47,074 nt of DNA from Bacteroidota bacterium (GTDB lineage Bacteria > Bacteroidota > Bacteroidia > Chitinophagales > Chitinophagaceae), in the NCBI GenBank assembly GCA_026391115.1, contig JAPLER010000096.1, forward strand, positions 2,097 to 49,170, written 5' to 3'. Both the position numbers and the translations under genes were made by a program. Below the pieces are notes generated by a model. The model was given only the letters and a program-made list of their open reading frames with translations. It had not been told where the DNA came from and searched no databases. Numbering within the stretch: position 1 is the stretch's first letter; each line of letters starts with the position of its first letter. Below, piece after piece: positions 40,765 to 47,074 of this stretch.

Positions 40765-42057
40765 ATGACTAAAAAATACTTCTTCATATCGCTACTTTTA
40801 ATACCCATAATTGCTAGCACACAACAACTTACTTTGGTCGATGCTATCAATATTGCATTAAAGAAAAACTATGATATTGAAATTGCAAAAGACAATGTAA
40901 ACATTAGCAAAATCAATAATCATATTGGCAATGCAGGTGGGTTGACCACTGTAAGTGCTACACTTAGCAATCAAGAGGCTGTAACCAACATCAATCAAAA
41001 AATAAATACAGGAACAGAGATTGATAAAACAGGTGCATTAACCAATACTTTGAACGCTAATATTACTGGCTCTATGCTATTGTACAATGGCTATAGAGTT
41101 GTAGCAACAAAAAAAAGATTGGAGGAATTGCAACTACAAAATCAGCAACAACTTACAGCACAAATACAAAACACCATTGCTGCTGTAATGCTTAAATATT
41201 ACGATATTGTAAAGCAACAAAGCTATGTACGTACCTTGCAACAAAGCATTGCAGTATCGCAACAGCAACTACAATTAATTGAAGTAAAAAAAGAAATTGG
41301 CTTGGCAAATAATGCCGATGTGTTTCAAATAAAAATAGATGTAAACACCAAGCAACAAGACTTTGCATCGCAAGAATTAATTATTAAACAAGCCAAAACC
41401 GACTTGCTTAATTTACTCACTTTAAAAACCGATAGTAGCATTGTAATTAAAGATACCATTGTTAGCAACGGAGAAATTAAGTTTGAAACTATTGCCAACA
41501 CTTTACAACAAAATGCAGATATTCTTTCACTAGACAATCAAATTAAGATTAATGAATTAATAGAAAAAGAAACGAAAACCCAGCGTATGCCTAGCCTGCG
41601 TGCCAATACAGGTTTAAATTTTGGAAGAACACAATCCGATGCTGGTCAACTTTTATTAAACCAATCTTATGGGCCATTTATTGGTTTAAGTTTAAGTTTT
41701 CCTATATACAACAGTGGCAATATTAAAAGGCAAGAACAAGTAGCAAACATAAATACCAGTATTGCCAAAAAACAAAAACAAAAAGCTGTTGAAACGTATC
41801 AAACACAACTATGTAAAACTTATCAAGCTTATGTTACAGCTATAGAACAAGGAAAAATTCAACAAAACACATATCAACTTTCGCAAGATTTAATGCAGTT
41901 GGTTTTGCAAAAATTTCAACTAGGACAAGCAACAATTATTGAAGTAAGAGAAGCTCAAAAAAGCTTTGAAGACAGTGGCTTTAGATTAATAAATTTAAAT
42001 TATCTTGCCAAAATTGCAGAAATAGAATTGAAAAGAATTGGGAATTTGTTAAACTAA
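40765..42057 (+). CDS. TolC-like outer-membrane efflux protein
   Basis: The 430-residue channel has a signal peptide (about 1-19, ending in IIAST) and two outer-membrane efflux repeats. These contain the typical helical segments QLTLVDAINIALKKNYDIEIA, the beta strands of LTNTLNANITGSMLLYNGYR and GPFIGLSLSFPIYNSG, and the conserved late helix VLQKFQLGQATIIEVREAQKS. It completes the adaptor-pump-channel set. Its stop interlocks with that of the GNAT gene (CTAA at 42054-42057). Confidence 0.93.
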   Translation: MTKKYFFISLLLIPIIASTQQLTLVDAINIALKKNYDIEIAKDNVNISKINNHIGNAGGLTTVSATLSNQEAVTNINQKINTGTEIDKTGALTNTLNANITGSMLLYNGYRVVATKKRLEELQLQNQQQLTAQIQNTIAAVMLKYYDIVKQQSYVRTLQQSIAVSQQQLQLIEVKKEIGLANNADVFQIKIDVNTKQQDFASQELIIKQAKTDLLNLLTLKTDSSIVIKDTIVSNGEIKFETIANTLQQNADILSLDNQIKINELIEKETKTQRMPSLRANTGLNFGRTQSDAGQLLLNQSYGPFIGLSLSFPIYNSGNIKRQEQVANINTSIAKKQKQKAVETYQTQLCKTYQAYVTAIEQGKIQQNTYQLSQDLMQLVLQKFQLGQATIIEVREAQKSFEDSGFRLINLNYLAKIAEIELKRIGNLLN

Positions 42058-42482
42058 AGTTCCTTTTCCATAACATAATGCGGTATGGAAACTTCTTCGA
42101 ATTCGTTACCATTTATTTTATAGCCTAGCCTCTCATAAAAGCCCACAGCCGTTTTTCTAGCGTGCATTTTAATTTTTTTATTGCCCATATCTCTAGCAAT
42201 ATTTTCAGCAAAATTCATCAACACTCTACCAATTCCTTTGCCTTGCAAGCCATCTGCAACAGCCATTTGGCGAAGCCGTAAAGCATCTTCATCTGACTTT
42301 GTAAGCAAGCAACATCCTTCAAGTTTTTCATCATCAAAACAACCCATTAAAATATCATTTTTTTCCTTCTCCAAATCTTCTGTAGTAAAAGTTAAGCCAA
42401 GTGGTTTTCTCAATACTTGATACCTTAAATCAACCATTTGATGATATTCGGGTGTATCGTGGTCAATAATTTTTAATGCCAT
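42054..42482 (-). CDS. GNAT family N-acetyltransferase
   Basis: The 142-residue protein uses acetyl-CoA to acetylate an amine. The pyrophosphate-binding loop is LQGKGIGRVLMNFAE, followed by KIKMHARKTAVGFYERLGYK. The N-terminal strand holds MVDLRYQVLRKPLGL. It resembles the ElaA/YitI-type GNATs. I start at the ATG at 42482 (MALKIIDHD); the ATG at 42512 would add ten residues with no apparent role. Substrate unknown. It is convergent with the TolC-like gene. Confidence 0.9.
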   Translation of the reverse strand: MALKIIDHDTPEYHQMVDLRYQVLRKPLGLTFTTEDLEKEKNDILMGCFDDEKLEGCCLLTKSDEDALRLRQMAVADGLQGKGIGRVLMNFAENIARDMGNKKIKMHARKTAVGFYERLGYKINGNEFEEVSIPHYVMEKEL

Positions 42483-42844
42483 AGGGGTAGTCGTTAGAGG
42501 CACAATATACACAACATTTTAAAAACTTTAACTTTTTACTTGTATTTTTGACCAGTTGAGATAATTTTTTGGATACGAGCTGTAGCATAAGAAAAGGACT
42601 GATGTGGCGACGCTCCATTCAACTGTATATCTTTTATCATCTTTGCTTGCATAGATTTTTATTATATAAGTTGTACAATTTTCTACATATAATAAGAAAC
42701 ACATAGTTTCTTTAGACACGTGTTACAATTTCTTCCCAAAAACACGCTCAACAAAACAATTATATGGCAGCAATAACGTTGCTATAAAAAGAATTTTTAT
42801 TTTGTAAAAGTTCTTAATTCATTAATTTTTAATTATATAAAAAT
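42483..42844. other. Intergenic region of 362 nt with a compositional patch
   Basis: No confident gene lies here. A 63-codon minus-strand frame occupies 42528-42719 but has no family resemblance, signal or start context. The block 42575-42622 (around GGATACGAGC and GGCGACGCTCC) is richer in G+C than the surroundings. A CAGTTGA/TCAACTG inverted pair brackets it. Just before ricT (42810-42835) GTTCTTA, ATTCATT, AATTTTT look like a weak heptamer series. No promoter of the TAnnTTTG type is clear. Confidence 0.55.
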
Positions 42845-44239
42845 ATGGGCTGTGGATCATGTGGAACTGGTAAACCCAATGGCTGCAAAAGCAATGGTGG
42901 TTGTAGCACAGGTGGTTGCAATAGATTAAATGTACACGATTGGTTGCGTAATTTGCCTTATGCCGACCCAGAGAGTACTTGTAAAATTGTAGAAGTAAGT
43001 TTTAAACAAGGCTCAAGAAAAGAGTTTTTTAGAAACCCCACTTTTGAATATTTTGATAAAGGAATTTTTGTAACTATAGAAGGTGTAAATGGATTTGATG
43101 TTGGTCAAGTATCTTTAAGTGGCGAGTTGGTGCGTTTACAATTAAAAAAAGCAGGCATTAAAGAAGATAATCCTGAGATTAAAAAAATTCTACGAAAAAG
43201 TAGTGAAAGAGATTTAGAACTATATCATATTAATAAAGACAGAGAACCAAGTGTTCAGGCAAAAAGTAGAGAATTTGCTCGCAATTTAAAATTGCAAATG
43301 AAACTAAGCGAAGTAGAAATACAAGCAGATGGTAAAAAAGCAACATTCTTTTACACTGCAGATGATAGAGTTGATTTTAGAGAATTGATTAGATTTTTTG
43401 CAACAGAGTTTAAGTTGAAAGTAGAGATGAAGCAAATTGGTATTAGACAAGAAGCAGCTAAGGTTGGCGGTATTGGTAGTTGTGGCAGAGAGTTATGTTG
43501 CAGTACTTGGTTGCATGATTTTAAAAGTGTAAATACAACTGCTGCTCGTTATCAAAACCTCTCAATCAATCAAACAAAATTAAGCGGACAATGTGGTCGT
43601 TTAAAATGTTGTTTAAACTATGAGTTAGATACATATTTAGATGCGTTACAACATTTTCCAGACAATGCAGATAGTATAGAAATCCAACGTGGCACTGCTT
43701 TTTTAGTAAAGAAAGATATTTTCAAAAACCTAATGTGGTATGCTGTGCAAGGCAGCACAAAACATTATCCTTTAACACTTGATAGAGTTAAAGAAATTAA
43801 AGATCTAAATAAAAAAGGAGTTAAGCCAGAAGAGTTGCAAGCTGTAGAAATTGTAAATACAAAAGCAAAAGATACCGAACCAGAGTTTGTTGAATTAGTT
43901 GGGCAAATAAGTCTTAGAAGTTTAGAAAGAAATGATAAAAGAAGAAGAGATAAACAACGTAGTCAGCAACAAAATAGAAATACACAGCCTGTAGGTGAAC
44001 CTAGAAATATAAATAATAATCAAAGGGTTCAACAAAAACCACCTGTAAAAGCAGACAACCCAGAAAAAGTGGTTACAAAACCACCTATAGCCAATAACAA
44101 TAGACCACCACAGCAAAATCAGCAACAGCAAAGACAAAGTGGTAATAACAATAGTAATAGAAGAAATTTTAATAATAGAGGTGGTGGGAATAATAGAAAC
44201 TCAAACAATCCCATACCTCCACAAGAGAAAGAAGACTAA
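42845..44239 (+). CDS. ricT: PSP1-domain protein RicT (YaaT)
   Basis: RicT is an Fe-S-binding regulator; in Bacillus subtilis it acts with RicA and RicF in RNA processing and sporulation. The 464-residue product has a Cys-rich N-terminus (Cys3, Cys6, Cys14, Cys20, Cys25) not typical of the Bacillus protein. The PSP1 core spans about 45-300, with the SCGRELCCSTW and GQCGRLKCCLNYE cysteine clusters near 217 and 250. From about 355 there is an Asn/Gln/Pro-rich, low-complexity tail of some 110 residues. The latter suggests disorder or RNA binding. RicA and RicF are not encoded here. A strong terminator follows. Confidence 0.9.
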   Translation: MGCGSCGTGKPNGCKSNGGCSTGGCNRLNVHDWLRNLPYADPESTCKIVEVSFKQGSRKEFFRNPTFEYFDKGIFVTIEGVNGFDVGQVSLSGELVRLQLKKAGIKEDNPEIKKILRKSSERDLELYHINKDREPSVQAKSREFARNLKLQMKLSEVEIQADGKKATFFYTADDRVDFRELIRFFATEFKLKVEMKQIGIRQEAAKVGGIGSCGRELCCSTWLHDFKSVNTTAARYQNLSINQTKLSGQCGRLKCCLNYELDTYLDALQHFPDNADSIEIQRGTAFLVKKDIFKNLMWYAVQGSTKHYPLTLDRVKEIKDLNKKGVKPEELQAVEIVNTKAKDTEPEFVELVGQISLRSLERNDKRRRDKQRSQQQNRNTQPVGEPRNINNNQRVQQKPPVKADNPEKVVTKPPIANNNRPPQQNQQQQRQSGNNNSNRRNFNNRGGGNNRNSNNPIPPQEKED

Positions 44240-44285
44240 ATAAAAAGAGGCTTCCTTTAAGTTAAAGAAAGCCTCTTTTTATTTA
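44237..44285. terminator. Bidirectional terminator between ricT and the sugar kinase
   Basis: TAAATAAAAAGAGGCTT pairs with AAGCCTCTTTTTATTTA in a 17-bp stem. Inner bases (CTTTAA with TTAAAG) extend it after a bulge. It starts at the ricT stop codon and has T-rich ends on both strands. Confidence 0.92.
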
Positions 44286-44314
44286 AATTAGTATCCGTTT
44301 TTGTTATAGGAACA

Positions 44315-45325
44315 CTACACCATTTTATTAACTGTTAGCACATCTTGCGATGTTGAATCTCCCTGCTCTTGCAATTTACCAAAAGCGGCGGCAGTAGCGT
44401 AATTAATTATATCTTGTGGTTCATTATTATTGTATAATCCATAAATCAATCCTGCCATAAAACAATCTCCACTACCGCTTCTATCTACAACACCTTTACA
44501 AGTAAATTCGTTTGAATGATACGATTGTTCATTGTGATGTAAACTAGTGTAGTAAAGAATTTCATCAGTATTACTATCAAATCTAAAAGTATTGGCAACT
44601 GTTTTACACTTAGGAAACTTACTGATAATTTCTTTAGAAGTTTCAGTAGCGTGATATAGATATGCAGTCCTGCTTTTCTTATCGTGAATATGTTTATCAA
44701 TTGCAGTTCCAAGCAAGGTATTTGCACTCCAAATATTTCCCATTACCACATCACAATGCTCTACAATTTGTGGCATTATTTCAATTGGTTCTTTGCCAAA
44801 CTTCCATAAACGAGAACGATAGTTTAAATCAACTGAAACCGTAATACCCTTTGCAGAGGCTGCTTTCACAGCTTCTAAACAAACGTCAGCTACATTTTGA
44901 TTGAGTGCTGGACTAATAGCAGAAAAATTAAACCACGAAACATCACCAAAAACTTTATCCCAATCTATTATTCCAGTTTTTATTTCTGAAAAAGAAGAAT
45001 GTTCTCTATCATACACCATACTTCCTTTTAAATCAGCACCACGCTCTAAATAATAAACACCAATTCTTTTACCAGCCAATAAAATAGAAGAAGTATAAAT
45101 GCCGTGATATTCTAAATAATCTATGACGTGATTACTCATAAAATTATCTGGCAAAGCAGTACAATATTTCACAGGAATATTCCAGCCAGCAAGGGCTGTA
45201 GCCACATTTGCTTCGGCACCACCAACATATAATTGCATTGGATTTTTTTCTGATGTAGCAACATTAGATGCAGGAGAAATTCGCAGTAATAGTTCTCCAA
45301 AGCACAAGACTTTTTTCTTTCTCAT
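44315..45325 (-). CDS. PfkB-family sugar kinase (2-keto-3-deoxygluconate kinase-like)
   Basis: This 336-residue ribokinase-fold kinase has Gly35-Gly36 in LYVGGAEANVATALA, where sugar binds, and catalytic Asp287 in DRSGSGDCFMAGL. The SVDLNYRSRLWK segment in the middle is found in KDG kinases, so phosphorylation of a keto-deoxy sugar acid is a reasonable guess. PsuK is unlikely because the sequence matches the KDG kinase branch better. The aldolase partner is not adjacent. It is monocistronic, convergent with ricT. Confidence 0.87.
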   Translation of the reverse strand: MRKKKVLCFGELLLRISPASNVATSEKNPMQLYVGGAEANVATALAGWNIPVKYCTALPDNFMSNHVIDYLEYHGIYTSSILLAGKRIGVYYLERGADLKGSMVYDREHSSFSEIKTGIIDWDKVFGDVSWFNFSAISPALNQNVADVCLEAVKAASAKGITVSVDLNYRSRLWKFGKEPIEIMPQIVEHCDVVMGNIWSANTLLGTAIDKHIHDKKSRTAYLYHATETSKEIISKFPKCKTVANTFRFDSNTDEILYYTSLHHNEQSYHSNEFTCKGVVDRSGSGDCFMAGLIYGLYNNNEPQDIINYATAAAFGKLQEQGDSTSQDVLTVNKMV

Positions 45326-45510
45326 ATCTGTAAAAGTAAAACTTATTTAATGACGAGTAGTTGGTCAAAAATTGTATTTAACTTTTTTGATAAATAAAGA
45401 TGGAATTGCCAACACATTAATTCCATTTTATAGTCTTAGCCTATAAAAATATTTATGGAGTAATTTGATTATATCGAGGTGGAAATATTTTTATTTAATA
45501 ATAAACGATA

Positions 45511-46980
45511 TTATCCACTAATAAACTCTTTACCCACTACATAATTAGGAGCTTGCTTGGTAATATTTACTCCGTGTGGATGGCTTTCTTTTAAACTGGC
45601 ACTTGATATTTGAATGAATTGTGATTCTTGTTGCAGTGCAGCAATATCAATGGTTCCACAATATCCCATTCCTTGTCTTAATCCACCAATCATTTGAAAA
45701 ATAGTTTCACCAACTTTTCCTCTGTATGGTATTCTTCCTTCAACACCTTCTGGCACAAATTTGTTAGCTTTTTCTTGAAAATATCTATCACCACTACCTT
45801 GACTCATAGCACCAACACTTCCCATTCCTCTATACACTTTATATTGTCTTCCTTCAAATAATTCTACTTCGCCAGGGCTCTCTTCGCAACCTGCAAACAC
45901 ACTACCAAGCATAACAACATTGGCACCTGCTGCAATAGCCTTTACAACATCGCCACTAAACTTTATACCACCGTCTGCAATAATGGGAATTCCATAATCT
46001 TTTGCTACTTCACTGCAATCCATAATAGCTGTAATTTGCGGTACACCAATACCTGCCACTACTCGTGTAGTACAAATAGAACCAGGGCCAATGCCAACTT
46101 TTACAGCATCAGCACCAGCTTCAATTAAAGCCTTTGTGCCACTTGCTGTTGCCACGTTTCCTGCAATTACATTTAAGTTGGGATATTTTTGTTTAATCAT
46201 TTTAATGGCATCAATTACACCTTTAGAATGACCATGTGCTGTGTCTAAAGCCACTACATCAACTTCTGCTTCAACTAATTTTTCAAGACGTTGCATCATA
46301 TCCTTAGTAACACCAATTGCAGCACCAGCAAGCAATCTACCATTATCGTCTGTTACAGCTTTTGGATATTGGCGAGTTTTCTCTAAGTCTTTTAAAGTAA
46401 CCAAGCCTTTTAAATTCTGGTCTTTATCAACTATAGGCAAACGTTTAACTTTATTCTTAATTAGTATTTGTCTGGCTTCATCAAGACTTACATCTGTTGC
46501 AGTTACAAGATTTGCAAATGGCGTCATTATTTCTGAAACCTTTTTGTTTTTATCAGCTTCAAAACGAATATCTCGTGTGGTAATTAAACCAATCAACTTA
46601 TTGTTTTGTGTAATAGGAATAGATGAAATTCCATACTCAATCATTAATGCATCTGCTTCATAAATAAAATTATCAAGGGTTAAATGAAATGGGTCTTGTA
46701 TCATTACATTCCTTGCCAACTTTACTTCTTTTACCTCTTGTGTCTGTGCATCAATACTCATATTTTTATGCAAAATACCAATACCGCCATCGCCAGCAAT
46801 AGCAATAGCCATACGAGCTTCAGTAACTGTATCCATTGCAGCACTCATTAATGGAATATTCAATTTAATTCTTTTGGTAAGATGTGTTGTAACGTCTACT
46901 TGATTTGGTAAAATTTCAGTATAGTTTGGCACCAATAAAACATCATCAAATGTTAGTGCTTGTTGTAATATTTTTTTCAT
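45511..46980 (-). CDS. guaB: IMP dehydrogenase
   Basis: GuaB oxidises IMP to XMP with NAD+, the first committed step of GMP synthesis. The 489-residue product has the N-terminal TFDDVLLVPNYTEILP, two CBS domains at about 95-205 that bind adenine or guanine nucleotides, the catalytic Cys303 in GPGSICTTRVVAG, and the flap segment YRGMGSVGAMSQGSGDRYF. It is intact. It follows guaA on the same strand after a 44-nt gap with a 7-nt word array. Identification is certain. Confidence 0.98.
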   Translation of the reverse strand: MKKILQQALTFDDVLLVPNYTEILPNQVDVTTHLTKRIKLNIPLMSAAMDTVTEARMAIAIAGDGGIGILHKNMSIDAQTQEVKEVKLARNVMIQDPFHLTLDNFIYEADALMIEYGISSIPITQNNKLIGLITTRDIRFEADKNKKVSEIMTPFANLVTATDVSLDEARQILIKNKVKRLPIVDKDQNLKGLVTLKDLEKTRQYPKAVTDDNGRLLAGAAIGVTKDMMQRLEKLVEAEVDVVALDTAHGHSKGVIDAIKMIKQKYPNLNVIAGNVATASGTKALIEAGADAVKVGIGPGSICTTRVVAGIGVPQITAIMDCSEVAKDYGIPIIADGGIKFSGDVVKAIAAGANVVMLGSVFAGCEESPGEVELFEGRQYKVYRGMGSVGAMSQGSGDRYFQEKANKFVPEGVEGRIPYRGKVGETIFQMIGGLRQGMGYCGTIDIAALQQESQFIQISSASLKESHPHGVNITKQAPNYVVGKEFISG

Positions 46981-46982
46981 TG

Positions 46983-47024
46983 TTCAACATTTAAAATTCT
47001 AAATTTATCATTCAACATTATTCG
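46983..47024. repeat. Heptamer-phased array between guaA and guaB
   Basis: Cut from 46983 in steps of seven the plus strand reads TTCAACA, TTTAAAA, TTCTAAA, TTTATCA, TTCAACA, TTATTCG. Every unit begins with TT, and TTCAACA occurs twice exactly four units apart. The array fills nearly the whole gap between the guaA stop and the guaB start. Confidence 0.65.
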
Positions 47025-47074
47025 TTATTCCCACTCAATTGTTGCAGGTGGCTTGTTACTGATATCATACACCA
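47025..47074 (-). CDS. guaA: GMP synthase, C-terminal fragment
   Basis: Only the last 15 complete codons and the stop lie in the window. They read VYDISNKPPATIEWE, the invariant C-terminus of glutamine-hydrolysing GMP synthase, which converts XMP to GMP. The rest of the gene lies beyond the window edge. Its position just upstream of guaB on the minus strand gives the standard guaA-guaB order for this pathway. Short as it is, the motif is diagnostic. Confidence 0.9.
   Translation of the reverse strand, partial: VYDISNKPPATIEWE

Noticed and set aside
42528..42719. Possible small protein-coding gene of 63 codons
   Set aside because: No family, signal, promoter or start context supports it; kept only as part of the intergenic description.
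44315..45325. Assignment of the PfkB kinase as PsuK, partner of psuG
   Set aside because: It lies 30 kb from psuG and its motifs fit a KDG-type kinase better.
45443..45494. AT-only inverted repeat (ATAAAAATATTT with complement, 28-nt loop) as terminator of the sugar kinase or guaB
   Set aside because: It contains no G or C pairs, has a long loop, and lies upstream of the kinase start rather than after a gene end in the right sense; chance is likely in such AT-rich DNA.
1..47074. Reassignment of TGA to a sense codon, suggested by two in-frame TGA codons
   Set aside because: Dozens of intact genes have no internal TGA and use TGG for Trp; one of the two cases also carries a frameshift. Ordinary gene damage is simpler.

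Overview
This AT-rich window (roughly one third G+C by eye) is chromosomal DNA of a Bacteroidota member, most likely near the Chitinophagaceae. Supporting signs are TAnnTTTG -7 promoter elements, a type IX secretion C-terminal domain, an ExbB-ExbD-ExbD-TonB operon, DUF2480, DUF4105/Lnb and DUF6029 proteins, an Omp28-like protein, many Lys-rich lipoproteins, and almost exclusive use of TAA stops. It looks like ordinary core genome. I see no phage, insertion sequence, CRISPR array, rRNA or tRNA.

Layout. 1-4235 (minus): a small secreted protein, cysS, a membrane protein, a DUF4105/Lnb-like lipoprotein acyltransferase candidate and the start of meaB. 4345-5957 (plus): FkbM methyltransferase and AIM24/TIGR00266 protein. 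6014-8250 (minus): omega-amidase-like nitrilase, lipoprotein, DinB-like protein. 8413-11433 (plus): exbB-exbD-exbD-tonB, energising outer-membrane transport. 11488-16415: msrB, adk, enoyl-CoA hydratase, psuG, DUF2480-recX, glycosyltransferase. 16514-19262 (plus): three tandem lipoproteins, the middle one interrupted by TGA, then OsmC and an outer-membrane protein. 19259-26361: DUF1569, TPR protein, serS, small membrane protein, lipoproteins, metallo-hydrolase, two unknown proteins, a decayed cupin gene, trmD. 26440-29667: umuC, gcvT, NTF2-like protein, glycogen-binding-like domain. 29836-42057: a lone ABC ATPase and an RND efflux set in which the adaptor is separated from the pump by an Omp28/TlpA/DUF6029 cassette, and a type IX-secreted protein lies between the pump and the TolC-like channel. 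42054-47074: GNAT, ricT, sugar kinase, guaB and the last codons of guaA.

Three structural patterns stand out. First, 11 convergent junctions divide into 7 with a hairpin and 4 whose stop codons interlock in a 4-nt overlap. Second, TAnnTTTG elements sit at most divergent starts, often on both strands, and three lie only 4-7 nt before the ATG. Third, short word arrays with a period of seven nucleotides occur at four separate places (inside cysS, before psuG, before serS, between guaA and guaB). No obviously new defence or metabolic system is visible. The best candidates for new biology are the heptamer arrays, the Omp28/TlpA/DUF6029 cassette, and the type IX cargo inside the efflux cluster.
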